Assembly: GCF_900497695.1 (NCBI RefSeq)
Contig: NZ_UIDD01000004.1
Span: 372,001 to 436,000, forward strand
DNA length: 64,000 nt
Origin: Pseudomonas wadenswilerensis
GTDB lineage: Bacteria > Pseudomonadota > Gammaproteobacteria > Pseudomonadales > Pseudomonadaceae
Direction of reading: 5' to 3'
The notes under the pieces were generated by a model that was not told the origin of the DNA, did not search any database, and was given only the letters and a program-made list of their open reading frames with translations. Made by a program: the position numbers and the translations under genes. Below, one piece after another: positions 8,522-20,639 of the stretch; the first letter of the stretch is position 1; every line of letters begins with the position of its first letter.

Positions 8522-9913
8522 TTATTCGGTAGTATCGGCAAACACCAGGCTGAACCGCGTCACCCCCTGCAGTTCGCTGTGCACCTCAACCCGCCCGCCA
8601 TGCACCTGCATGATCGAGCGCACGATCGCCAGCCCCAGGCCCGTCCCGCCTTCCAGCCGCGAGCGCCCCGAACCCACGCGGTAAAAGCGTTCGAACAGGT
8701 GCGGCAAATGCGCCTGGGCAATACCCGGCCCGCGATTCTCCACCGACACCCACACCGAACCGTCCCTACGTTCAATCGCGATATCGATCGGCTGCCCCTC
8801 ATACCCATGGCGGATCGCATTGCTGAGCAGGTTGGACAGCGCCCGCTGCACCATCAACCGTTCTCCCAGCACCGTGCCCCAGCCCTGTACGCGCAAGGCA
8901 ATGCCTTTTTGCTCGGCATTGCATTCGAACAGTTCGCACACCCGCTGTACCTCGTCGGCCAGCACCACTGGCTTGAGCGGCACCTGCGTCTGTGGCTGGC
9001 TGACCTGGGCCAGAAACAGCATGTCGTTGATGATGCGGTTGAGTCGGGTCAGTTCTTCGATGCTGTTTTCCAGCGCTTCGCGGTACTCGTCGTTGGAGCG
9101 CTCGCGGGTGAGGGTGACCTGGGCCTTGCCCATCAGGTTGCCGATGGGCGTACGCAACTCATGGGCAAGGTCATCGGAAAATTGCGAAAGCCGCTGCACA
9201 CCGTCGTCCAGGCGGTCGAGCATGATGTTGATACCACCTGCCAGGTCACCCAGCTCTTGCGGCAGGCCGGTTTCCGGCAGGCGGTGGCTGAGGGTTTGCG
9301 CCGAGACCTGTTCGGCAACCCGGCGGAAGCGGCGCAATGGCAGCAGCCCGCACTGGACCAGCTTCCAGGCGCCCAGGCCGATCAGCACCAGCAGCAACGG
9401 CAAGGCCCACAGGGTCGAGCCCAGGTAGGCCTGGAGCAGGGCATGGTCGTCGGCACGGTTGACTGTCAGCAGCACGCGCACCAGGGTGCCGTCCTGCAGG
9501 CGCATCAGCCGCGAGGCGGTGAGCAGGTGCTCGCCTTCCTGATCGCGCCACGGGCTGAAGCTTAGCTGCGGGCCGCTCTCAATCTGCAGCAAGGCGCTGG
9601 CTTCCAGGGCCGGGCCCAGGGTCAGCAAGGCCGAATGGCGACCGGTCAGGGCGATGACACTCAGGCTCAGGTTGTCGTGGCCCATGACCACATCCAGCAG
9701 TGGATGTACCGGCGTGCGCAGGTCGGCGGCCTTAAGGTCGATGGTCAGGCTGTGCTCGATCTGCGCCATCTTGTTGGCCAGGTGCTTGCGTGCACGGCTG
9801 TCCAGCTCATGGTCGAGGGCAAACACCGCCAGACAGGCGAGCAGCAGCACCAGTGCCGCGCCCATCAGGCTGACGCTCAGGCCCAGGCGCAGTGACAGGC
9901 GCGCAGGTTTCAT
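8522..9913 (-). CDS. czcS: Heavy-metal sensor histidine kinase, CzcS-like
   Basis: Membrane histidine kinase that pairs with the adjacent CzcR-like regulator. The 463-residue protein has a membrane segment at about 11-33, a periplasmic sensor region, a second segment at 168-187 and a HAMP domain. The HisKA box [12 protein letters not shown] carries phospho-acceptor His251. The ATPase domain has the N box ([11 protein letters not shown]) and the G box ([10 protein letters not shown]). Its start overlaps the stop of the regulator gene by 4 nt. The divergent czcCBA operon suggests Zn/Co/Cd sensing. A CopS/CusS role for copper is the alternative, since these kinases are closely related. Confidence 0.82.
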   Translation of the reverse strand: MKPARLSLRLGLSVSLMGAALVLLLACLAVFALDHELDSRARKHLANKMAQIEHSLTIDLKAADLRTPVHPLLDVVMGHDNLSLSVIALTGRHSALLTLGPALEASALLQIESGPQLSFSPWRDQEGEHLLTASRLMRLQDGTLVRVLLTVNRADDHALLQAYLGSTLWALPLLLVLIGLGAWKLVQCGLLPLRRFRRVAEQVSAQTLSHRLPETGLPQELGDLAGGINIMLDRLDDGVQRLSQFSDDLAHELRTPIGNLMGKAQVTLTRERSNDEYREALENSIEELTRLNRIINDMLFLAQVSQPQTQVPLKPVVLADEVQRVCELFECNAEQKGIALRVQGWGTVLGERLMVQRALSNLLSNAIRHGYEGQPIDIAIERRDGSVWVSVENRGPGIAQAHLPHLFERFYRVGSGRSRLEGGTGLGLAIVRSIMQVHGGRVEVHSELQGVTRFSLVFADTTE

Positions 9914-10584
9914 TCGCGGGCCTCGAGTACGTAGCCGACGCCGCGCAGGGTATGGATCAGCTTGTTGTCGAAGGGGTCGTCGATTTTCGCCCGCAGGCGG
10001 CGGATCGACACTTCCACGACGTTGGTGTCGCAGTCGAAGTTCATGTCCCAGACCAGCGAGATGATCTGCGTGCGCGACAGCACTTCACCGCTCTGGCGCA
10101 TCAGCAGGTGCAGCAGGGCGAACTCCTTGGCGGTCAGGTCGATGCGCTGGCCGCTGCGGTAGGCGCGGTGACGGCTGGGGTCCAGCTCCAGGTCGGCGAC
10201 CTTGAGGGTGTTCGGTTGCAGCGCCTGGTCGTTGCGTCGCAGCAGGCTGCGGATGCGCGCCAGCAGTTCAGGGAACTCGAAGGGTTTGAGCAGGTAGTCG
10301 TCGGCACCCAGGTCCAGGCCCTTGACCCGGTCGGCCAGCCGGCCGTGGGCCGTGAGCATCATGATCCGCGTGCTGGACTCGGCGCGCAGGCGCTGCAGCA
10401 CGGTCCAGCCATCGAGCTCGGGCAGGTTGACGTCGAGAATGACCAGGTCATAGGCCTGCTGCCGAGCCAGGTGCAGGCCGTCGGCGCCGGTGTGGGCGCA
10501 ATCGACGATGTAACCGTTTTCGCGCAGGCCCTGTTGCAGGTATTCGGCGGTGCGCAGTTCGTCCTCGACAATCAGTAGACGCAT
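9910..10584 (-). CDS. czcR: OmpR-family metal response regulator, CzcR-like
   Basis: Transcriptional response regulator of 224 residues. The receiver domain has the acidic pair at Glu7/Asp8, phospho-acceptor Asp51, Thr78 and Lys100. The C-terminal winged helix has the family end [17 protein letters not shown]...[15 protein letters not shown], very close in style to CzcR/CopR/CusR proteins. It is co-transcribed with czcS (4-nt overlap) and is divergent from czcC. A palindrome of the type bound by such regulators (10703-10718) lies between the two transcription units. Confidence 0.85.
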   Translation of the reverse strand: MRLLIVEDELRTAEYLQQGLRENGYIVDCAHTGADGLHLARQQAYDLVILDVNLPELDGWTVLQRLRAESSTRIMMLTAHGRLADRVKGLDLGADDYLLKPFEFPELLARIRSLLRRNDQALQPNTLKVADLELDPSRHRAYRSGQRIDLTAKEFALLHLLMRQSGEVLSRTQIISLVWDMNFDCDTNVVEVSIRRLRAKIDDPFDNKLIHTLRGVGYVLEARE

Positions 10585-10702
10585 GAGATGACTCGTTGGC
10601 AGTGAAAGGCGCTGATTCTCAACCCTGTAGTTACTGCAAGGTCAAGCGGTGAAATGCATCGAGCGGCGGATACTAAGCCATCCGGGCGCGCGGTTTGCCT
10701 GG

Positions 10703-10718
10703 ATTACAGATTTGTAAT
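10703..10718. promoter_or_regulatory. CzcR/CopR-type operator before czcC
   Basis: ATTACA-GATT-TGTAAT is a perfect palindrome with 6-bp arms. TGGCGATAA (10732-10740) follows after 13 nt and is 49 nt before the czcC ATG. The same arrangement occurs before the small gene at 17997. This fits a metal-responsive OmpR-family activator site overlapping the -35 position. Confidence 0.7.
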
Positions 10719-10788
10719 ACTTGAGTCATCCTGGCGATAAACCTCGATTACTAGAGTGCGGGCTCCGATCAAGGCGCAGGAGTCTGCC

Positions 10789-12042
10789 ATGTTTTGCACC
10801 CTGGACCGGCCAGGCACAGGCCCTGGCCGAATATTGCTGGCACTGCTGTTGCTAGTCTCGCCGGCGCTGGCCCTGGCGCAAGAGCGCGTAATGACCCTGG
10901 AGTCGGCGCTGCAGGCGGCCCGCGACAACAACCCCGAGCTTGCCGCAGCGCGTTGGGGCATCGACATTGCCGAAGGCGAACGGCGCCAGGCCGGTGTGCT
11001 GCCCAACCCGGAACTGAGCTGGGAAGTGGAAGACACCCGCAAGGGCTCGCAGACCACCACCGTCGGCGTCAGCCAGCTGTTCGAGCTGGGTGGCAAGCGC
11101 GGTGCACGTCTGGACGTCGCCGGACGCGATGCCGAGCTTGCTGCGCTGGAGCTGGAGCGTCAGCGCAATGTATTGCGTGCCGAAGTCATCGGTGCGTTCC
11201 AGGCCGCAGCCCAGGCTCAGGAAGGTTTGCAGCTGGCCGAACAGTCGTTGCGCCTGAGCGAGCGAGCCTTGCAGGTGGTGCAAGGCCGGGTCCGGGCCGG
11301 CAGCGCATCGCCGGTCGAGGCAACCCGCGCCCAGGTGCAGCTGTCCGAGGTGCGCCTGGAGCAGGGCCGTGCCGAGCAGGCACTGACCATCGCCTACCAG
11401 CAGCTGGCGGCCGTGACCGGCGCGCCGATGGTGCAATTCAGCCGGGTCGACGGCGGCCTGGTCACAGACAACAGCATTCCCAGCCGCACGCTGTTGCTCG
11501 ATCGCCTGGAGCAGACCGCCGATCTGCGTCTGGCCCGCCTGCAGATCGACCAGCGTGAAGCGGCCCTGGGCCTGGCCCGCAGTCAGCGCATCCCCGACCT
11601 GACCGTCAGCGTCGGCAGCCAGTACAGCGAAACCGACCGTGAGCGCATCAATGTGGTCGGGCTGTCCGTGCCGATTCCCTTGTTCGACCGCAACCAGGGC
11701 AACGTCCTCGCCGCCGCCCGGCGCGCCGACCAGGCCCGCGATCAGCGCAATGGCGCCGAACTGCGCCTGCGCAGCGAAGTGATCCAGGCCTTGACCCAGT
11801 GGAGCACGGCGGTCCAGGAGGTGCAGACCTTCGACCGCGCGATCCTGCCCTCGGCGCAGCAGGCGCTGGATGCCGCCACCCGCGGCTTCGAGCGCGGCAA
11901 GTTCGCCTTCCTCGATGTGCTCGATGCCCAGCGCACGCTGGTGGCGGCACGCCTGCAATACCTGCAGGCGCAGGCCCAGGGCAGCGAGGCGCGGGTTCGC
12001 CTGGAACGGATCTTTGGCGACCTGAGCCTCGCCAGTCGCTGA
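10789..12042 (+). CDS. czcC: CzcC, outer-membrane factor of Co/Zn/Cd efflux
   Basis: TolC-like outer-membrane component of the CzcCBA tripartite efflux system. The start is the ATG at 10789, with AGGAG at 10778-10782; a GTG at 10756 has no such site. The 417-residue product has a signal peptide (about residues 1-35, LLALLLLVSPALALA) and two outer-membrane efflux protein repeats rich in Ala/Gln/Arg helices (about 45-220 and 240-410). It is the first gene of the operon; czcB follows after 37 nt. Confidence 0.9.
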   Translation: MFCTLDRPGTGPGRILLALLLLVSPALALAQERVMTLESALQAARDNNPELAAARWGIDIAEGERRQAGVLPNPELSWEVEDTRKGSQTTTVGVSQLFELGGKRGARLDVAGRDAELAALELERQRNVLRAEVIGAFQAAAQAQEGLQLAEQSLRLSERALQVVQGRVRAGSASPVEATRAQVQLSEVRLEQGRAEQALTIAYQQLAAVTGAPMVQFSRVDGGLVTDNSIPSRTLLLDRLEQTADLRLARLQIDQREAALGLARSQRIPDLTVSVGSQYSETDRERINVVGLSVPIPLFDRNQGNVLAAARRADQARDQRNGAELRLRSEVIQALTQWSTAVQEVQTFDRAILPSAQQALDAATRGFERGKFAFLDVLDAQRTLVAARLQYLQAQAQGSEARVRLERIFGDLSLASR

Positions 12043-12079
12043 ACGCGACCTTCACCCGACTATTTGCTGAGGAACCTGC

Positions 12080-16469
<4,390 letters not shown>

Positions 16470-16515
16470 TTCGCCGCTCATCTTCGGGTTATTCAGCCCT
16501 TGTCAGGATACCCAT

Positions 16516-16536
16516 GGCGCCCGCATTGCGGGCGCC
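16516..16536 (+). other. hairpin between czcA and the porin gene
   Basis: Perfect 9-bp stem (16516-16524 with 16528-16536) and a 3-nt loop. There is no T run, so it may weaken or process the transcript rather than end it. Confidence 0.45.
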
Positions 16537-16569
16537 TTGCGTATCTCTGCCAATAATCAGGAGTTGAAG

Positions 16570-17898
16570 ATGGGGAATAAAACCACAGCCTGTTTTACCG
16601 GGGCCCTGGCCCTGGCCAGTTGCGCTACCGCCAATGCCGTCAGCCAGCCCGAGGGTGGCGGCTTTGTCGAAGACAGCAGCCTGACGGTGCTCAGCCGTAA
16701 CTTCTATTTCAACCGCGACTACCGTAAAGGCGAACAGTCGCCCACCGGCAAGGCCGGCTACGCCGAAGCCTGGGCCCAGGCCTTTATCGCCCGTTTCGAG
16801 TCGGGTTATACCGAGGGCACCGTGGGTTTTGGCCTGGATGCCCACGCCATGCTCGCCCTCAAGCTCGACAGCGGCGATGGCCGCAGCGGCGGGCGCAGTT
16901 CGTTCGACATGCTGCCGGTGGACCGCAATGGCAATACCGCCAGCAACTTCAGCAAGCTGGGCGGCGCGATCAAGGCGCGCCTGTTCGATACCGAGCTGAA
17001 GTTTGGTGACGTGTTCCCGACCACCCCGGTGGTGCACTTCGGCGACTCGCGCCTGTTGCCGGAAAGTTTCACCGGCTGGACCCTGGAGAACACCAGCCTG
17101 GCAGGCCTGAAAGTCCAGGGCGGGCGCTTGCACGCCATGAGCCAGCCGCTGTCGAGCAACAACCGCGATGGCTTCGTGACCTTTTACGGCGGCCCCGTCG
17201 ATTCGCCCTGGCTGGGCTATTTTGGCGGCGATTACCAGGCCAGCGACAACCTCAGCCTGAGCCTCTACAGCAGCCGTCTGAAGGACGCCTGGGATCAGTA
17301 CTACGCCGGTGTCAGCTACAAGTACCCGATCACCGACGAGCTGACCGGCTTCACCAGCTTCAACTACTACAAGGCCAAGGATGAGGGCCAGCAATTGCTG
17401 GGCAAATTCGACAATGACATCTGGAGCGCCCGCGTCGGCGTGAGTTATGGCGCCCATACCCTGGCCCTGTCGCACCAGCGCAACCAGGGCGACAACGACT
17501 TTGACTACGTGCGCCAGTCCGACTCGATCTACCTCGACAACTCGATCCAGTACAGCGACTTCAACTCGCCGAAAGAACGCTCGTGGATGCTGCGCTACGA
17601 CCTCGACATGACCGCTTATGGTGTGCCGGGCCTGTCGTTCATGAGCCGCTACGGGCGTGGTAGCGGCATCGATTATTCCGATGCCAATGGCGTGTACATG
17701 CGCCGCGATGCCGACGGCAACCCGCTGACCGGGCAGAAGCGCTGGGAGCGCGATATCGAGGCGAAGTACGTGGTGCAGTCCGGCAGCCTCAAGGATTTGT
17801 CGCTGCGCGTGCGTCAGGCCACGACCCGGGCCACGGCTTTCGAATCGGACCTGGATGAGGTGCGCCTGATTGTCGAGTACCCGCTGACCCTGCTGTAG
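16570..17898 (+). CDS. OprD-family outer-membrane porin
   Basis: Substrate-specific outer-membrane channel of the OprD/Opd family. The ATG at 16570 has AGGAG at 16559-16563; an ATG at 16537 lacks a site. The 442-residue product has a signal peptide (about 1-23), then a beta-barrel pattern with family features: FVEDSSLTVLSRNFYFNRDYR near the start, GFGLDAHAMLALKLDSG, a conserved YYAGVSYKYPI region and a C-terminal LIVEYPLTLL strand. It lies 100 nt after czcA and may be read through from the czc operon. The substrate is unknown; a link to metal resistance is only positional. Confidence 0.88.
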   Translation: MGNKTTACFTGALALASCATANAVSQPEGGGFVEDSSLTVLSRNFYFNRDYRKGEQSPTGKAGYAEAWAQAFIARFESGYTEGTVGFGLDAHAMLALKLDSGDGRSGGRSSFDMLPVDRNGNTASNFSKLGGAIKARLFDTELKFGDVFPTTPVVHFGDSRLLPESFTGWTLENTSLAGLKVQGGRLHAMSQPLSSNNRDGFVTFYGGPVDSPWLGYFGGDYQASDNLSLSLYSSRLKDAWDQYYAGVSYKYPITDELTGFTSFNYYKAKDEGQQLLGKFDNDIWSARVGVSYGAHTLALSHQRNQGDNDFDYVRQSDSIYLDNSIQYSDFNSPKERSWMLRYDLDMTAYGVPGLSFMSRYGRGSGIDYSDANGVYMRRDADGNPLTGQKRWERDIEAKYVVQSGSLKDLSLRVRQATTRATAFESDLDEVRLIVEYPLTLL

Positions 17899-17906
17899 GG
17901 CGAATC

Positions 17907-17921
17907 TTGCAGCACTGTAAT
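17907..17921. promoter_or_regulatory. second CzcR-type operator, before the small secreted gene
   Basis: TTGCA-GCAC-TGTAAT is one mismatch from the TTACA-N4-TGTAAT core of the czcC operator. TGGCGTTAG (17935-17943) follows after exactly 13 nt, as TGGCGATAA does before czcC. The distance to the start codon is also alike (75 versus 70 nt). Confidence 0.55.
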
Positions 17922-17996
17922 GTCCGCCTCACCTTGGCGTTAGCTTGCCCTCCGTAAGATTGAACTGTCCTGAAATTCAATCACGAGGTGAGCAAC

Positions 17997-18203
17997 ATGA
18001 GCCTGAACAAGTATGTGCTGATGGCTGTATTGGCCCTGGGCAGTAGCGCGGCACTGGCCGAAGGCGGGGCGGAGCGTTCGAAGCAGTTCTGGGAAAACTT
18101 CCGCCTCAGCCAGGAACAGATTCACGGCAAGAAGGACCAGGCAGTGGCCAAGTCCGACGCGCAAAAACCTGACACGGCGAGCAGGCAGGTCGCCAAGGAG
18201 TAG
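17997..18203 (+). CDS. small secreted protein, putative CzcR-regulon member
   Basis: A 68-residue protein of unknown function. The ATG at 17997 has GAGGTG at 17985-17990. A clear signal peptide (MSLNKYVLMAVLALGSSAALA) would leave a charged mature peptide of about 47 residues, beginning EGGAERSKQF and rich in Lys, Gln and Asp, with a single His and no Cys. It vaguely recalls small metal-induced Pseudomonas periplasmic proteins such as PtrA, but the similarity is not secure. It has its own promoter-like region with a CzcR-type box and is followed by a strong terminator. Confidence 0.75.
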   Translation: MSLNKYVLMAVLALGSSAALAEGGAERSKQFWENFRLSQEQIHGKKDQAVAKSDAQKPDTASRQVAKE

Positions 18204-18250
18204 CTCCATTCACCTTCGAAGCTCCCGCTCCAACGGAAAAGGTGAACTTT

Positions 18251-18277
18251 GGCGCCCTACACGGGCGCCTGTTTTAC
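18251..18277. terminator. bidirectional terminator between the small gene and cmoB
   Basis: GGCGCCC (18251-18257) and GGGCGCC (18263-18269) form a perfect 7-bp stem with a 5-nt loop, followed by TGTTTT. It overlaps the end of cmoB and can serve both converging units. Confidence 0.8.
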
Positions 18278-19230
18278 TTGCGTGCCACCAGCACGGCGCG
18301 CCGTGGTGCCGGCAGGCCTTCGATGGTGCGGCTGTGGTCGTCGGGGTCGAGGAAGTCGCTGAGCGACTGGTAGCGCATCCATTCGGTGCTGCGCTGTTCT
18401 TCGACGCTGGTGGTGCTGACGTCGACGCAACGCACATCGCTGAAACCGGCACGGCGCAACCAGCGCTCAAGGGCCGGCACCGACGGCAGGAACCAGACGT
18501 TACGCATTTGTGCGTAGCGATCTTCCGGCACCAGTACCTGATTTTCGTCGCCTTCGATCACCAGGGTTTCCAGCACCAGTTCACCGCCCTTGACCAGGCA
18601 GTCCTTGAGCGCCAGCAGGTGCTCGATGGGCGAGCGGCGATGGTAGAACACGCCCATGGAAAATACCGTGTCGAAGCCTTCGAGGTTGGCCGGCAGGTCT
18701 TCCAGGGCGAAGGGCAGGTGCCAGGCCGGTAGCTCCGGCAGGTAGCGCTGCACGGCCTGGAACTGGCAGAAGAACAGCCAGTTGGGGTCGACACCGATGA
18801 CACTGTCGGCACCGGCACCAAGCATGCGCCACTGGTAGTAGCCGTTGCCGCAACCGACATCCAGTACCCGCTTGCCCTTGAGGTCCAGGTGCGGGGCAAC
18901 CCGCGACCACTTCCAGTCCGAGCGCCACTCGGTATCGACATGCACGCCGAACAGATCGAACGGGCCCTTGCGCCACGGCGACAGGCCCATCAACGCCTGC
19001 TGCATGCGCGCACGGGAGTCGTCATCGCAGTCGCAATCCAGATTGAGGCCGTTTTGCAGGTCAATGCGCGTGGGCGTCAGCGCTGGCAGGGCATCCAGCG
19101 CAGCCTGCCAGCGTTCCAGGTCGCCATGACCCTTTTCCATCTTGGCGTCGAGTTGCGCTTGCAGGCCTTGTGCCCATTGCGCCAGGGGAGTGCCCGCCAA
19201 GCGGCGGACCAGGGGGGACAGATCAATCAT
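18274..19230 (-). CDS. cmoB: tRNA U34 carboxymethyltransferase CmoB
   Basis: Transfers the carboxymethyl group of carboxy-SAM to 5-hydroxyuridine at wobble position 34, making cmo5U in tRNAs. The 318-residue protein has the SAM-binding motif [18 protein letters not shown] (about residues 118-135) and the family stretch [14 protein letters not shown] before it. It overlaps cmoA by 4 nt and uses the carboxy-SAM made by CmoA. Length matches the family (about 320). Confidence 0.95.
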   Translation of the reverse strand: MIDLSPLVRRLAGTPLAQWAQGLQAQLDAKMEKGHGDLERWQAALDALPALTPTRIDLQNGLNLDCDCDDDSRARMQQALMGLSPWRKGPFDLFGVHVDTEWRSDWKWSRVAPHLDLKGKRVLDVGCGNGYYQWRMLGAGADSVIGVDPNWLFFCQFQAVQRYLPELPAWHLPFALEDLPANLEGFDTVFSMGVFYHRRSPIEHLLALKDCLVKGGELVLETLVIEGDENQVLVPEDRYAQMRNVWFLPSVPALERWLRRAGFSDVRCVDVSTTSVEEQRSTEWMRYQSLSDFLDPDDHSRTIEGLPAPRRAVLVARK

Positions 19231-19970
19231 GGCAGGGCAATCAACGAGGCAAAGTTAAGGCATTGGAACCAGGGCACGACTTTCGAGAATCCGGCCGCCA
19301 GCAGGCGTTCGCGGTGTTCTTCGAGGCTGTCGGGCTTCATCACGTTCTCGATGGCGCTGCGCTTCTGGGCGATTTCCAGTTCGCTGTAGCCATTGGCCCG
19401 CTTGAAGGCCACATGCAGGTCGGTGAGCAGCGCGTGTTCCTCATCGTCAACGAAACGCAGCTTCTCCGAGAGGATCAGCGCGCCGCCCGGCAGCAGCGAC
19501 TGGCGGATGCGCGTGAGCAGTTCGAGGCGCTGTTCGGGGGCAATGAACTGCAGGGTGAAGTTCATCGCCACCACCGAGGCCGGCTGGAATTGCAGGGCGA
19601 GGATATCGCCTTCGATCACCTCGACCGGCAGCAGCTCCTGGCACATCGAGTCCTGGGCGTTGAGGTACTGCCGGCAGCGCTCGACCATGGCCGCCGAGTT
19701 GTCGATGGCAATCACCCGGCAACCCTCGCTGCGCACATGCCGGCGCAGGGCCTGGGTCACGGCACCGAGCGAGCTGCCCAGGTCGTACAGGGCCGTGTCG
19801 GGCTGGGCGAACTGGGCGGCAAGCACGCCGAGGTTCTCGACGATGGTCGGGTAACCGGGGACCGAACGCTTGATCATGTCCGGGAACACCCGCACCACGT
19901 CTTCGTTGAAGACGAAGTCGGGCACCTGGCCAAGGGGCTGGGCGAATAGGCGGTCGGGTTCTTTGCTCAC
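19227..19970 (-). CDS. cmoA: Carboxy-SAM synthase CmoA
   Basis: Converts SAM and prephenate to carboxy-SAM, the cofactor of CmoB. The 247-residue product has the N-terminal [27 protein letters not shown] region and the SAM motif [13 protein letters not shown] (about residues 60-72). The start codon is GTG and has no obvious Shine-Dalgarno sequence. It heads a cmoA-cmoB operon with a 4-nt overlap. Confidence 0.95.
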   Translation of the reverse strand: MSKEPDRLFAQPLGQVPDFVFNEDVVRVFPDMIKRSVPGYPTIVENLGVLAAQFAQPDTALYDLGSSLGAVTQALRRHVRSEGCRVIAIDNSAAMVERCRQYLNAQDSMCQELLPVEVIEGDILALQFQPASVVAMNFTLQFIAPEQRLELLTRIRQSLLPGGALILSEKLRFVDDEEHALLTDLHVAFKRANGYSELEIAQKRSAIENVMKPDSLEEHRERLLAAGFSKVVPWFQCLNFASLIALP

Positions 19971-20055
19971 GGGGGCAATCCAGGCGTTGGGCGGTAAAGG
20001 GCCGGCATTTTAGCCAAACTGGCGGCAGGATGCATGGCCCGCTGACCAGCGCGGC

Positions 20056-20448
20056 CTACTTCACCGTGATTGCGCAGTCGAAGGTCTGCACCGGACGCAC
20101 TTCCGGGGCCCAGGGCTGCTGGTAGACCAGCAGCAGATGGCCTTCGCCAGCGGCCTGGGCCTGGAAGCGCCACACCGATTGCCCGGCGCTGCCGACCACG
20201 CCGGCGTCTTCCGGGTGGCTGTAGACCTCGGGGCCGAGGCTGCGCAGGATGCCGGTGGCTGGGTTTTGTACTAGCCAGCGATAACCGGTGCTGGGGTTGC
20301 TGGGCAGTGTCAGCGTGAGGTTCTGGCCCGTTTGCAGTTGCAGCGGGCAGTCGGCCTGTTTGTCCAGTTCGACGTTATGCACCGGTTTTTGTGCGCAGGC
20401 GGCAAGCAGGGCGAGGCTCAGGGGAACGAGCAGGCGGGCAGCAGTCAT
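20056..20448 (-). CDS. Chagasin-like (I42 family) protease-inhibitor lipoprotein
   Basis: Predicted inhibitor of papain-like cysteine proteases. The ATG at 20448 has GGAG five nt before it; an upstream in-frame ATG at 20514 gives a non-signal extension. The 130-residue product has a lipoprotein signal with lipobox LAAC (Cys18). The three inhibitor loops of the chagasin fold can be seen: NPSTGY (51-56), the Gly-rich GSAGQS region (86-91) and QPW (111-113). Target protease unknown. It stands alone between cmoA and the AsrA gene. Confidence 0.8.
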   Translation of the reverse strand: MTAARLLVPLSLALLAACAQKPVHNVELDKQADCPLQLQTGQNLTLTLPSNPSTGYRWLVQNPATGILRSLGPEVYSHPEDAGVVGSAGQSVWRFQAQAAGEGHLLLVYQQPWAPEVRPVQTFDCAITVK

Positions 20449-20518
20449 GAAAGCTCCGGATAGGCGACGATAGCGCAGCATAACCGAAGATGATCGCAGG
20501 GCAAGGGCCTGCATCGTC

Positions 20519-20625
20519 TGTGGGAGCGGGCTTGACCCGCGATGAGGCCGGTACAGCCAGCACTCCAGGTGAAGCCTGAATTGCGCCCGCTGCGCGCCCG
20601 ATCGCGGGGCAAGCCCGCTCCCACA
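20519..20625. repeat. REP-type inverted pair between the I42 gene and asrA
   Basis: TGTGGGAGCGGGCTTG at 20519-20534 and its inverse copy at 20600-20625 (GATCGCGGGGCAAGCCCGCT, then CCCACA) flank a GC-rich spacer. This is the standard Pseudomonas REP form, with slight differences between the arms. Confidence 0.8.
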
Positions 20626-20639
20626 TCTATGGTCCGGGG

